Source: Stutzerimonas frequens | Lineage (GTDB): Bacteria > Pseudomonadota > Gammaproteobacteria > Pseudomonadales > Pseudomonadaceae | Assembly: GCF_024448335.1 (NCBI RefSeq) | Contig: NZ_JAMOHM010000015.1 | Span: 41,761-105,760, forward strand | DNA: 64,000 nucleotides | Direction: 5' to 3' | In this document: positions 47,331 through 57,199 of the stretch, piece by piece | Layout: every line of letters begins with the position of its first letter | Position numbering within the stretch: position 1 is the first letter of the stretch | Translations under genes and position numbers: made by a program | Notes under the pieces: model-generated | What the model was told of the DNA's origin: nothing | Databases searched by the model: none | The model's input: only the letters and a program-made list of their open reading frames with translations

Positions 47331-49460
47331 CTAGCGGCTCGGCGGCTGCCAGACGGGCTGCGCCGCAAAGGCGCGCGCCTGCTCAGCGGTAACCGCAGGG
47401 GACACGAGGAAGCCCTGCATGACATCACAGCCGTTTTCCACCAGCCAATCGCGCTGAGCGAGGGTTTCCACGCCCTCCGCCACCACTTCCAGCCCCAGGT
47501 TGCGCCCCAGGTCGATGATGGTGCTGACGACCGCCGCATCGCGCGGCGAGTCCAGCATATTGGCGATGAACAGCCGGTCGATCTTCAGCGTGTCCAGTTC
47601 GAAATGCCGCAGATAGGCCAGTGATGAATAGCCGGTGCCGAAGTCGTCGATTGCCACGCGCACCCCGAGCTTGCGCAGCTGCCGCAGCTTCTCGCAGCTT
47701 TGGTCGAGATCCTGCATCAACGTGCCTTCGGTGACTTCCAGCTCCAGCTGAGCCGGGTTCAGCTGGTATTCATCAAGCAGCCGTCGCAGTGAATCGAACA
47801 GCCCGGCCCGGCTGAATTGCACCGGACTGACGTTCAGGCTGAGGATCAGGTCGGTGCCGAGGGCTGGCAGCCAGCGCACGTACTCGTTCATCCCTTCGCG
47901 CAGCACCCAGTCGCCTACCCGCTCGATCAGCCGGGTCTCTTCCAGCAATGGGATGAACACGCCGGGCTGGTTCTCGCCGGCCTCGCCCTGCGGCCAGCGC
48001 AACAGGCCTTCGAAACCGCGCAGGGCTCCGCTGTCGAGCATCACCTGCGGCTGGTAGAGCAGCTCGAAATCGTTGCGGTCGGTGGCGCTGCGCAGGTTCT
48101 CCTCCATCATCAGCCGCGCATGCGCCCGCTCGTTCATATCGCTGGAGAAAAAGCGATACTGCCGCCGACCGGCGCGTTTGGCCTCGTACATCGCCATATC
48201 GGCCGAGCGCAGCAATTGGTCGACACTGACTCCGCAGTCGGGAAAGTGCGCGATGCCGATGCTGGCGCCCAGGGTTACCTCGGTGCCATCGATCTTGTGC
48301 CGCACCGAGATCAGTTCGATGAGTTTTTCCGCGACCCGCGCGGCGTCCTCCGGCTGGTCTAGGGAATCGAGCAGCGCGGTGAACTCGTCGCCCCCCATGC
48401 GCGCGATGATGTCGTACGGGCGCATGCAGGTTTCCAGCAGGCGCGCCACCTTGCAGAGGATTTCATCACCGGCGTCGTGGCCGAGCGAATCGTTGATGCG
48501 CTTGAAGCCGTCCAGATCGATGTAGAGGATCGCCATGCGCTTGCCGTTGCGATCGACCCGTGCCAGCGACGATTCCAGCGCCTGATGGAACCCGCGGCGA
48601 TTGAGCAGTCCGGTGAGCGAGTCGGTGACCGCCTGGGTTTCCAGCTGCGTGTGCAGGTTGCGCACCACTGACATATCCAGGGCGATCACCACCATCGAGC
48701 GCTGCTGGCGCGGCAGCGGCGAGCTCGATAGCGCCACCGGCAGCGGCGTTCCGTTGGCGGTATGCAGCTGCGCTTCGTGCAGGCGGAAGGTCGAGCCACT
48801 GCGCCAGTAACGATAGAAGTCCGACTCGTGCCACTCCGCGGGCATATCCGGTGCGGCCAGGTGTGACAGCAAGGGTGTGCCCTGCAGGTCTTCGACGCGG
48901 GTGTGCAGCATGCCGGCGATCGCCGGGTTGGCAAAGCTGATGATGCCGTCCTCGGCAACCACCAGAATGCCTTCGGCGGCGTTGCTCAGCACCGACGCGT
49001 TGAACGCGCGGGCACTGTCGAGTTGCTGGGTGAGCAACTGCAGATCGCGCCGGTTGTGCTCGTGGGCCAACAGCGTGTTGATCTTGTGCTTGAGCACCTG
49101 CGGGTCAAACGGTTTGAGGATGAAATCCACCGCGCCGGTGGCATAGCCGCGCAACACCGAATCACGGGTATGCGCGATGGCCGAGACGAAGATGATCGGC
49201 GTATAGCGGGTATGCGGACTGCCGCGCATCAAGCGGGCAACCTCGAAGCCATCCATGCCAGGCATCTGCACATCCAGCAGGACCAGCTCCACGTCGAGTT
49301 CCAACAAGGCCTTGAGCGCCGCCTCGCCGGAGTTGACCGTATGCACCTGCCAGTCACCGTCGCCCAGCAGCGCCTCCATCGCCACCAGATTGGCCTCGCG
49401 ATCATCCACCACCAGCAGCGTACGGCTGCGCGGTCTGGCCTTGAGCTGCGCCTGACTCAT
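47331..49460 (-). CDS. Response regulator with PAS, GGDEF and EAL domains
   Basis: A 709-residue c-di-GMP enzyme. Receiver domain (about 12-130; phospho-Asp in LVLLDVQMPGMDG), PAS (about 150-265), GGDEF (about 275-435; intact MGGDEF and inhibition site RPYD five residues before) and EAL (about 450-700). The EAL signature is altered to EGLLRW, but other catalytic residues look intact (LNVSP, EVTEG, IDDFGTGYSSL, LKIDR, AEGVET). Both synthesis and hydrolysis are possible. It sits directly downstream of the hybrid kinase, its likely phosphodonor. Confidence 0.9.
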   Translation of the reverse strand: MSQAQLKARPRSRTLLVVDDREANLVAMEALLGDGDWQVHTVNSGEAALKALLELDVELVLLDVQMPGMDGFEVARLMRGSPHTRYTPIIFVSAIAHTRDSVLRGYATGAVDFILKPFDPQVLKHKINTLLAHEHNRRDLQLLTQQLDSARAFNASVLSNAAEGILVVAEDGIISFANPAIAGMLHTRVEDLQGTPLLSHLAAPDMPAEWHESDFYRYWRSGSTFRLHEAQLHTANGTPLPVALSSSPLPRQQRSMVVIALDMSVVRNLHTQLETQAVTDSLTGLLNRRGFHQALESSLARVDRNGKRMAILYIDLDGFKRINDSLGHDAGDEILCKVARLLETCMRPYDIIARMGGDEFTALLDSLDQPEDAARVAEKLIELISVRHKIDGTEVTLGASIGIAHFPDCGVSVDQLLRSADMAMYEAKRAGRRQYRFFSSDMNERAHARLMMEENLRSATDRNDFELLYQPQVMLDSGALRGFEGLLRWPQGEAGENQPGVFIPLLEETRLIERVGDWVLREGMNEYVRWLPALGTDLILSLNVSPVQFSRAGLFDSLRRLLDEYQLNPAQLELEVTEGTLMQDLDQSCEKLRQLRKLGVRVAIDDFGTGYSSLAYLRHFELDTLKIDRLFIANMLDSPRDAAVVSTIIDLGRNLGLEVVAEGVETLAQRDWLVENGCDVMQGFLVSPAVTAEQARAFAAQPVWQPPSR

Positions 49461-49585
49461 CGCCAACCTCCGGGCCGACACTGCAGGACCGTCAGCGGTG
49501 AACACCCGCCGACGGGAGCATGCACCACGTATACCGATGACTGCGCTACCAGCTTGAAATCACGTTGTTCAGCCTGTCCCACTCG

Positions 49586-52500
49586 CTACTCCTTCTCCGC
49601 ATCGGTCGCGCCCTGCTCCAGGCCCAGCCTCCGCCGCACCAGTTCCAGCAACGCCGTATCCTCGACCGGTTTGGCCAGCACATCATCCACACCCGCCAGA
49701 AGAACAGAGTCCTTCGTCCGCGCCGCCTCGGGGCCGGTCAGCGCCACGATCGGCACTTGGCAATCGAGCTCATGCTTGAGGCGTCGAGTCACTTCCGGAC
49801 CTTCCACCCCCGGCTGATCCATGTCCAGCAGTACCAGATCGAAGGCATCCTCCTGGAAACGCGCAATGGCCTCTTCGGCGCTGGTTGCCGGGACTACCTG
49901 CAGGCCCAGCGCGTCGAGCTGGGCCGTTAGCGAATAGATCAGACGCACGTCTTCATCCACCAACAGCACCCTTCGCCCAGGCGCCGACAATTGCAGCGCA
50001 ACCACCGGGCTCGGTACTGCTGAATCGGATTGTGGGCGCAGCACCTGACCCATGCGCTCGAGCGCTTCGGTCTTGGACAACGCGGTCGCCGAATACCGAT
50101 GCAGCCGCTTGAGGTCGGCGTCAGAAAGCGGCTCGCGACTGTTCAGCAGCACGGTCACGCCACGCAACGAGCGCACCTGGTCGAGCGCGTCCAGCAAATC
50201 CAGACCATTGCCGTCGGCCAGTTCGTTGTCGACCACCAGCACCGGGAACACCTGCTCGGCATAGGCCAACCTTGCCCCGCCGGCAGTAACGGCGAGCGTG
50301 ACGCGGTAGCCGAGCCGCTCGAAGTAGTTGCGAATCAGCTCGCGGCGCTGCGAATCGGCCTCCACCAGCAACAGCCGTAACGGGTTGTGCTCATGCCGCG
50401 CCAGCTCGGAGAAGATGCGTTCGAGTTCAGCCTGCGCGACCGGCTTGACCAGGTAGCGAGTCCCATCGTCACGCCAGTCGTTGGGCTGCGGCACACAGGA
50501 AATGATCAGCACCGGCAACCCCTGGTGTCGCTCGTCGTTGCGTAGCTCGCGATGGACCTGCCAACCGCTCATGTCCGGCAGCAGGATATCCAGAATCACT
50601 GCGGCGAAATGCTCTCGCTGCAGGGCCTCCAGGCCCTGCTGCCCGGTATTGCAGATCAGACTGGTGAAACCATGACTCTGCCCCACCTCGGCCACGACGG
50701 ATGCGAAGTCGGCGTCGTCCTCGATGATCAACAGCCCCGGACCACGTCCACGACGCTGCGGCTGGCGCGGTAGCTCGGCCTGCGCCGGTGCAGCCGACGC
50801 ACCAATCGGCAAGCGCACGGTGAAGATGGCTCCGTGGCCCAGTTCGCTCTGCACTCTGACTTCGCCGCCCAGCACCTCCACCAGCTGGCGGGTGATCGCC
50901 AGGCCCAGGCCAGTGCCGCCGTAGTGACGGCTGATCGAGCCATCGATCTGCTGGAACGCCTGAAAAATGCGCTCCTGCTGATCCGCGGCGATGCCGATGC
51001 CGGTGTCGCGCACCTCGATCTGCAGTTGCCGATCGGCCTCATGAGCGTCGCTCGGGCAGCTCACCCGCAGCTCCACCTCGCCCTGCTCGGTGAACTTGAG
51101 CGCATTGGTCAGCAGGTTGTGCAACACCTGCCGCAGCCGCGCCCGGTCGGAACTCAGACTGGACGGCACGTCGGGGTCGACGCTGACTTTGAACAGCAGG
51201 CCGTTCTGCTCGGCCATCGGCCGCAGTGCCGACTCCAGTTCGCTCAGCAGCTCGCGCAGATTGAACGGCTCCAGCTTGAGCTGCATGCGTCCGGACTCGA
51301 TCTTGGCCAGATCCAGCACATCGTTGATCAGCTGCAGCAGTTCATGACCGGCACGGTGAATGATGTCGGCATGGCGCACCTGTTTGTCGTTGAGATTGCC
51401 CGAGCCGTTCTGCCGCAGCTGGTCGCTGAGAATCAGGATGCTGTTGAGCGGGGTACGCAGCTCATGGGACATGTTGGCGAGGAACTCGGACTTGTAGCGA
51501 TTGGCCACTGCCAGCTGGTCCGCCTGCTCGCGTAGCCGGCGCTCGGCGGCCTTGCGATGGCTGATGTCGATGATCACCGCCTGCACCAGCTGCTCGTCGC
51601 CGCTGCGCAGCGGTGACAAACCGATCTCCACCGGCAACGCACTGCCATCGCGATGGCGTCCGAACAGCTCGCGATTGCCGCCCATGCGCCGCGGCTCCGG
51701 ATGCTCGGCGTAACCCTGGCGCAAGCCTCGATGGGCTTCGCGAAGGACTTCCGGCAGCAGCAGCTCGACCGGTTGCCCGAGCAGCTCCTGGCGGGTGTAG
51801 CCGAACAACAGCTCCGTCTGGCGATTGACCATGACGATTTCGCCGTGCTCATCAACCAGCACGAACGCGTTGGGCGATGCCTCTACAACGTTACGAAAAC
51901 GTTCTTCATCACGCTTGCGCGCCTGCAGGTCGAGCAGGTTGAGTACGTAGTACAGGGTCTCGTCGTGACTGAAGCTGGTCAGGCTGACCGCCAACGGGAT
52001 CGGCCGACCATCGTCGCGCTGACCCTGCAACTCGAGCTGACTCGTTTCGCGCAACTGTCGCAGGATCTGCTCGCCGAGCACGCCCGGCACGTAGCGACTC
52101 ACCCGTTCGCCGGCCAACAGTTCGGCCGTGCTGCCGAGCAGCAGCCCGGCACTCTGATTGGCCAGCTCGATGCGCCCACTGGCATTGCACAGCAGCGTCG
52201 CGACGGGAAGCTGCTCGATGAGCTGGCGAAAGCGCGCTTCCCGTTCCTGCAGCTGCAGGCTGAGCGCCTGGCTGCTGCGCAACGCACGTTCGCGCAGATA
52301 CAGGTAACCGCCAACCAGCAACGAGAACAGAGCCGCCGCCGTGAGAGCTGCCGCCAGGCTGAAGGCCCGGTTGTTGTCGCGCAGTACTGCCTCGTATTCC
52401 GGCGTGCTGGCGACCTGCAGCTGCCAGCTGCGGCCATACATGTAAATGTTGCGCACCCGCTGGAAGGCCGCATCGTTGCTGACCGGGGCTCGGCCAGCCA

Positions 52501-53302
52501 GCAACGGCTCGTCCGGATTAGCGGCGTCGAACAGTTGCAGCTGCAGCATTCGGCTGCGCGAACCGAGGATGCCTTCCATCAGATCGGTGAGGCGAAACGC
52601 ACCGTGCAAGGTCCCAACGAAGGCTCGCTGGCGCTCCTCTTCCGTAGTTACCGGAGCGGCCGCAGCGTAGAGCGGAAGGAACAGCAAGACGCCGACCTGG
52701 ATGTTCTGCTCGGTTTCCTGCTTCAAGCGCAACGGTCCGGTAAGCACCGGGTTGCCACTGTTGCGGGTATTGATGATGGCTTCCCTACGGGTGGCCTCGC
52801 TGAACAGATCGAAGCCCAGCACCCGCCGGTTTCGCCAGTCGGTGGGATGGATGTAGTCGACGACCACGTACTCGGCCCGCTCACCGGCCGGGTACATGCG
52901 AAAGCGTTCACGCCCGCTGGCGCGAATCTGCTCGATCATGTCGTCGATGGTTTCCGGCGTGGCATGCCGGGCCAGCGCCACCGCCTGAATGCCGGGATAG
53001 AAGTCCTGCAACTGCAGCTGATCGGCAGCCCGCGCCCAGTCGTCCACCGTCACCAGATCGCTGCCCGCGACGACGCCGGCCAGGCCGCGCAGCACCATCT
53101 CGTAAGCGCGCATGCGCTCGCGCAGCGTGTGCTCGATGTCATCGACCGCGAAAGTGAAGCGCTGCTCCTGCTCGACCTTGCTGCGTTGCTCCTGGACATG
53201 CCACTGCCAGCCAATCCATCCACCCAGCCCCGCCATCAGGGTCAGAGCGACCAGTAATGGCAGCCAGGACCTGCGGGAATGGAGAGCGGGACGATCATCC
53301 AT
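49586..53302 (-). CDS. CHASE-type hybrid sensor histidine kinase with three receivers
   Basis: A 1238-residue membrane kinase. TM1 (about 13-32), extracytoplasmic CHASE domain (about 70-290), TM2 (about 310-332), two PAS domains (about 355-475 and 480-595), HisKA with FLANMSHELRTPLNSIL (about 608), HATPase (about 715-835; DTGIGIA, GGTGLGLAI), then three receivers. Receiver 1 has AVILDILLPDMSG, receiver 2 VVDNELADGNG, receiver 3 LVLLDMDQPGVEG; all keep an Asp. AGGAGG precedes the ATG. No Hpt domain is seen, so phosphate likely passes to the adjacent GGDEF-EAL regulator. Confidence 0.92.
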   Translation of the reverse strand: MDDRPALHSRRSWLPLLVALTLMAGLGGWIGWQWHVQEQRSKVEQEQRFTFAVDDIEHTLRERMRAYEMVLRGLAGVVAGSDLVTVDDWARAADQLQLQDFYPGIQAVALARHATPETIDDMIEQIRASGRERFRMYPAGERAEYVVVDYIHPTDWRNRRVLGFDLFSEATRREAIINTRNSGNPVLTGPLRLKQETEQNIQVGVLLFLPLYAAAAPVTTEEERQRAFVGTLHGAFRLTDLMEGILGSRSRMLQLQLFDAANPDEPLLAGRAPVSNDAAFQRVRNIYMYGRSWQLQVASTPEYEAVLRDNNRAFSLAAALTAAALFSLLVGGYLYLRERALRSSQALSLQLQEREARFRQLIEQLPVATLLCNASGRIELANQSAGLLLGSTAELLAGERVSRYVPGVLGEQILRQLRETSQLELQGQRDDGRPIPLAVSLTSFSHDETLYYVLNLLDLQARKRDEERFRNVVEASPNAFVLVDEHGEIVMVNRQTELLFGYTRQELLGQPVELLLPEVLREAHRGLRQGYAEHPEPRRMGGNRELFGRHRDGSALPVEIGLSPLRSGDEQLVQAVIIDISHRKAAERRLREQADQLAVANRYKSEFLANMSHELRTPLNSILILSDQLRQNGSGNLNDKQVRHADIIHRAGHELLQLINDVLDLAKIESGRMQLKLEPFNLRELLSELESALRPMAEQNGLLFKVSVDPDVPSSLSSDRARLRQVLHNLLTNALKFTEQGEVELRVSCPSDAHEADRQLQIEVRDTGIGIAADQQERIFQAFQQIDGSISRHYGGTGLGLAITRQLVEVLGGEVRVQSELGHGAIFTVRLPIGASAAPAQAELPRQPQRRGRGPGLLIIEDDADFASVVAEVGQSHGFTSLICNTGQQGLEALQREHFAAVILDILLPDMSGWQVHRELRNDERHQGLPVLIISCVPQPNDWRDDGTRYLVKPVAQAELERIFSELARHEHNPLRLLLVEADSQRRELIRNYFERLGYRVTLAVTAGGARLAYAEQVFPVLVVDNELADGNGLDLLDALDQVRSLRGVTVLLNSREPLSDADLKRLHRYSATALSKTEALERMGQVLRPQSDSAVPSPVVALQLSAPGRRVLLVDEDVRLIYSLTAQLDALGLQVVPATSAEEAIARFQEDAFDLVLLDMDQPGVEGPEVTRRLKHELDCQVPIVALTGPEAARTKDSVLLAGVDDVLAKPVEDTALLELVRRRLGLEQGATDAEKE

Positions 53303-53413
53303 TCGACCTCCTCTGTGCCACTACTGGCGCGCTATCGAATGTCAGATTCGCATAGCGCAGAGAGGTTCCATGGTTGCGAGCACGAACGGATTGATGGCGT
53401 CTGAATAACGACG

Positions 53414-53440
53414 GCATCGGCACCATTGCGATGCCGATGC
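53414..53440. terminator. Inverted repeat after the OmpA-like lipoprotein gene
   Basis: A perfect 9-bp repeat GCATCGGCA / TGCCGATGC with a 9-nt loop lies about 77 nt downstream of the leftward lipoprotein gene and upstream of the hybrid kinase start. No T-run, so terminator activity is doubtful. Confidence 0.35.
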
Positions 53441-53516
53441 CTATGAGGCGTTCCGTAAGCAGGCCCTGCAAACTCCGGCTGACGGGGACTCAACCAACCG
53501 GCCGCCGGGACGGCGA

Positions 53517-54170
53517 TTACAGCCGACGGAGATTGATCTCGACGCGGCGATTCTGCGCGCGACCAGCAGCAGTGTCGTTGCTCGCGATCGGCTGGCTCGG
53601 GCCGGCGCCGTAGGACGAAATGCGCGCAGGGGCGACGCCATTGGCGATCAGGTAGGACGCGACGCTCTGCGCGCGGCGGTTGGACAGGTCCTGGTTGAGC
53701 TGCAGCGAGCCGGTGCTGTCGGTATGGCCGACGATATCGACACCGTTCTTGTTGAACTCCTTGAAGACCTGCACCAGCGAGTTCAGGGTGGGGTAGAAGC
53801 TGCTGGAAATGTCCGCGGAGTTGCTGGCAAAGGTGATATTGCCCGGCATGATGAGGGTCAGGTTGTCGCCGTTGCGCTGCACCTGAACACCGGTGCCCTG
53901 CAGCGTCTGGCGCAGCTTGGCTTCCTGGGTATCGACGTAGTAACCGTAGCCACCGCCCGCCGCACCACCCACCGCGGCGCCGATCAGCGCGCCCTTGGTA
54001 CGGTCCTTCTTGCTCGAAGTCGCCGCGCCGATGACTGCACCGCTGACCGCACCGATGCCGCCGTAGATACCAGCCTTACCTGCCTGCTGCTCGCCGGTAT
54101 AGGGATTGGTGGTGCAACCAGCCAGCAGGACGACACCCGCTGCGAGAGCGGTGATGTTCAGCTTTTTCAT
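53517..54170 (-). CDS. OmpA-family outer membrane lipoprotein (YiaD-like)
   Basis: A 217-residue lipoprotein. The lipobox LLAGC places the lipidated Cys at residue 19. A Gly-rich glycine-zipper region (about 37-78, GGIGAVSGAVIGAA and GAAVGGAAGGGYGYY) is followed by an OmpA peptidoglycan-binding domain (about 105-217) with NGVDIVGHTDSTGSLQLN and NRRAQSVASYL. It tethers outer membrane to murein. The combination resembles E. coli YiaD. Monocistronic. Confidence 0.9.
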   Translation of the reverse strand: MKKLNITALAAGVVLLAGCTTNPYTGEQQAGKAGIYGGIGAVSGAVIGAATSSKKDRTKGALIGAAVGGAAGGGYGYYVDTQEAKLRQTLQGTGVQVQRNGDNLTLIMPGNITFASNSADISSSFYPTLNSLVQVFKEFNKNGVDIVGHTDSTGSLQLNQDLSNRRAQSVASYLIANGVAPARISSYGAGPSQPIASNDTAAGRAQNRRVEINLRRL

Positions 54171-54310
54171 AGGTACTTCCTTCTCTCGACAGTTACCAGG
54201 GCGATCCCGTGCTCATGCGAGCCCAGCCCTGAGTGCGGCGCTAGATTAACACCGACCATGACTAGCGATTGGAACCGTGCAGCAGAACCCGCGCAACGCC
54301 CCCTGCCTGC

Positions 54311-54955
54311 TCAGCCACGGACGAAAGGATTTTCGCGCATCTCGTCGCCCAGCCGGGTGTCCGGACCGTGGCCCGTCACCACCGTGGCCTCCTCATCAAG
54401 CTTGTAGAGCCGCTGCCTGATGGAGCGCTCGATCGCCGCGTAGTCGCCGCCCCACAGGTCGGTCCGCCCGATACCGCGGCGGAACAGGGTGTCACCGGCG
54501 ATCAGCAGCTTGGCGTCGGCGAACCAGAAGCTCATCGAGCCCGGCGTATGCCCGGGTGTATGCAACGCCACGCCGCAGCCGCAGGCCAGCTCCTCGTCAT
54601 CCGCCAGCCACCGATCGGGCGCCGGCACCGGCGTATAGGGCACGCCAAACAGGCGGCACTGCATCTCCAGATTGTCCCAGAGAAACTGATCGGCCTTGTG
54701 CAGATGCAGCGTGGCTCCGGTGCGCTCCTTCATCTTGCCGGATGCAAGAAAGTGATCCAGATGCGCATGAGTATGGATGATGCTTACCACTTTCAGACCA
54801 TGAGCGTCCAACCGCGCCATGATCAGCTCAGGATCGCCGCCTGGGTCGACGACGATGGCCTTCTTGCTCAGCGGGTCGCCAATGATGGTGCAGTTGCACT
54901 GCAAGGGGCCGACGGGAAAGGTTTCGCGGATCAAGGTGGGTCCAGTGTCAGTCAT
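54311..54955 (-). CDS. Metallo-beta-lactamase fold hydrolase (glyoxalase II-like)
   Basis: A 214-residue MBL-fold enzyme close to YcbL/GloB-type hydroxyacylglutathione hydrolases. Metal ligands HTHAHLDH (HxHxDH, about 57-64), HTPGHTPGSM (about 132-141), and the late Asp and His (AGDTLFRRGIG; TGHGPDT) are all present. It lacks the C-terminal glutathione-binding domain of full GloB. ATG at 54955 follows GAGGATGTC; the longer frame is rejected. Divergent from the soluble hybrid kinase. Confidence 0.9.
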   Translation of the reverse strand: MTDTGPTLIRETFPVGPLQCNCTIIGDPLSKKAIVVDPGGDPELIMARLDAHGLKVVSIIHTHAHLDHFLASGKMKERTGATLHLHKADQFLWDNLEMQCRLFGVPYTPVPAPDRWLADDEELACGCGVALHTPGHTPGSMSFWFADAKLLIAGDTLFRRGIGRTDLWGGDYAAIERSIRQRLYKLDEEATVVTGHGPDTRLGDEMRENPFVRG

Positions 54956-55135
54956 GACATCCTCAAGCAGGGCAAGGTTAATCGCGGCGCTGGCGCAGCA
55001 AGCAACAGATTGCCGCCTGCGTGGACGACAGGCAATCACGCGGGCCGCCCGTGACCTGGCGGGCAATTTTCCCGCTGCGATGGAGTCACTACATAGACGC
55101 GCATGAGGCGCGCCGCAAAAGGGAACCTGATCGTT

Positions 55136-57175
55136 ATGCATGATTTGCAGGCAATCATCGACGGCCTGCCCGGTATTTACCTGATCGTGGTGGCGGACGC
55201 CGATTACACCATGGTTGCCTGTAGTGATGAGCGACTGCGCATCACTATGACTCGCCGCGAGGACGTAATCGACAAGCCGCTATTCGAGGTGTTCAGCGAC
55301 CAGCAACCGGACAACCCGAACTCGGGCGCCGCGACGTTGCGACGTTCACTGCAACAGGTAATCGCCACCGGGCAGCCCCAGCGCCTGACCCAGGTGCGCT
55401 ACGCGATTCGGCGCCCCGATTCCAGCGGCGGCGGTTTCGAGGAGCGCTTCTGGAACGTGGTCAACGCACCGGTGAAGGACGCCGAGGGACGGGTGCGCTA
55501 TATCATCCACCGGGTCGAGGATGTCACTGCACAGCTGCACGCCCAGGAACTGGCCCGCGCTCAACTGCAGGAAAGCGACGAGCGCCTGAATGCCGCGCTG
55601 CTGGTATCGGGCACCGGAACCTTCTACTGGCAGCTCGCCAGCGGGCAAATCGACATGGACGCAGCAATGTTGCGCCTGGTGAGCATGGAGGGCTTCGGCG
55701 AGATCTACCTGAGCGACCTGCTCGCGCGCGTGCATCACAATGACCGCGAGCGCATGGCAGCTTTGGCCGAGCGCTGCGCCACGAGCGGTGACGATTTCGA
55801 GATGCACTTTCGCGTGCTGCTACCGGCCCTCGGTGAGCGCTGGCTGTTCGGTCGGGCGATGAACGTCAGCGACCAGGCCGGGCAACCTTCCTACCTGGTC
55901 GGCGCGTGCATTGACGTCACCGACCACAAGCGCACCGAACTGGCCCTGCAGCGGCTCAACGACACCCTGGAAAGTCGTGTCGAAGAAGCCATCGCCGCCC
56001 GCGCCGCCGCCGAATCGGCCCTGCACCAGGCGCAGAAGATGGAGGCGGTAGGCCAGCTCACCAGCGGCCTCGCCCATGACTTCAACAACCTGCTGGGTGG
56101 CATCGTCGGCGCGCTGGGCCTTCTCGGCCGGCGCCTGGATCAGGGCCGCCATGACGAGCTGCACCGCCATCTCGACAGTGCGCTGAGTTCCGCTGACCGG
56201 GCGGCAGCGCTGACTCACCGGTTGCTGGCATTCTCCCGGCGTCAGCCGTTGCATCTTCGCCCGACCGACGCCAACGCGCTGGTCGATGGCATGCGCGAAT
56301 TGCTGCAGCGAACCATCGGCCCGCTGGTGACCTTCGACCTGGCATTGGCGCACAACCTCTGGCTGACCCGGTGCGACGCCAATCAATTGGAGAATGTATT
56401 GTTGAACCTGGCGCTCAATGCGCGAGACGCCATGCCCGACGGCGGCCGCCTGGGCATCAGGACCGCTAACCAGACACTCGATGAATCAGCTGCCGCGCGC
56501 CTGGGCATGACTGCAGGCGACTACGTGGTGTTGAGCGTGGAAGACACGGGCAGTGGTATCGCCCCGGAAAAGCTGCCCTACGTTTTCGACCCCTTCTTCA
56601 CCACCAAGCCGCTGGGCGCCGGTACCGGGCTCGGCCTGTCGATGGTCTACGGTTTCGCCCGCCAATCGGGAGGCAGTGCTCAGATCGACAGTACGCCCGG
56701 ACAGGGCACCTCGGTCTGCCTGTATCTGCCGCGCTACAGTGGCGCGCTGAGCGAGCAGACGGAGCAGACGGCTCCGCGACAGCTGCCGAGCGGCATAGCC
56801 GGCCGGCGGGTGCTGGTGGTGGATGACGAGGACAGTATCCGCACGCTGGTCTGCGAGGTGCTGGAGGAAATGGGTCACCGGACGTTGCAGGCGGCCAATG
56901 GCGTCACCGCCCTCGACCTGCTGGCGGAGACCGGTTCGATAGACCTGCTGATTACCGATATCGGTCTGCCTGGCGGCATGAACGGCCACCAGTTCGCCGA
57001 GCAGGCGCGCCGGCAGCTACCCGACCTGAAGGTGCTGATGATCACTGGTTACGCCGAGCAGGCGCAGTTCGCGGAGCAACCCTCGGCACCAGCGCAGGAG
57101 GCGCTTGGCAAACCCTTCACGCTGGATGCCTTGCAGACGCGGGTGCAGACGCTGCTGGAGTCCACCCCCGCCTAG
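55136..57175 (+). CDS. Soluble PAS hybrid histidine kinase with receiver
   Basis: A 679-residue cytoplasmic kinase without membrane helices. Two PAS-type sensor domains (about 5-140 and 155-275), coiled coil (about 280-310), HisKA-like LTSGLAHDFNNLLGGIVG (about 320), HATPase (about 410-535; VEDTGSGIAPEKL, GTGLGLSMVYGFARQSGG) and a receiver (about 560-675; LLITDIGLPGGMNG). The HDFNN phospho-acceptor box marks the HWE/NtrB-like class. ATG at 55136 gives MHDLQAIIDG; an upstream ATG at 55103 is possible. No response regulator is adjacent. Confidence 0.88.
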   Translation: MHDLQAIIDGLPGIYLIVVADADYTMVACSDERLRITMTRREDVIDKPLFEVFSDQQPDNPNSGAATLRRSLQQVIATGQPQRLTQVRYAIRRPDSSGGGFEERFWNVVNAPVKDAEGRVRYIIHRVEDVTAQLHAQELARAQLQESDERLNAALLVSGTGTFYWQLASGQIDMDAAMLRLVSMEGFGEIYLSDLLARVHHNDRERMAALAERCATSGDDFEMHFRVLLPALGERWLFGRAMNVSDQAGQPSYLVGACIDVTDHKRTELALQRLNDTLESRVEEAIAARAAAESALHQAQKMEAVGQLTSGLAHDFNNLLGGIVGALGLLGRRLDQGRHDELHRHLDSALSSADRAAALTHRLLAFSRRQPLHLRPTDANALVDGMRELLQRTIGPLVTFDLALAHNLWLTRCDANQLENVLLNLALNARDAMPDGGRLGIRTANQTLDESAAARLGMTAGDYVVLSVEDTGSGIAPEKLPYVFDPFFTTKPLGAGTGLGLSMVYGFARQSGGSAQIDSTPGQGTSVCLYLPRYSGALSEQTEQTAPRQLPSGIAGRRVLVVDDEDSIRTLVCEVLEEMGHRTLQAANGVTALDLLAETGSIDLLITDIGLPGGMNGHQFAEQARRQLPDLKVLMITGYAEQAQFAEQPSAPAQEALGKPFTLDALQTRVQTLLESTPA

Positions 57176-57199
57176 CCGAACGCCTCAGCGCGAGGCCTG

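Noticed and set aside
51653..53257. 534-codon plus-strand frame opposite the hybrid kinase
   Set aside because: Shadow frame; the minus strand has clear CHASE, PAS and HisKA motifs.
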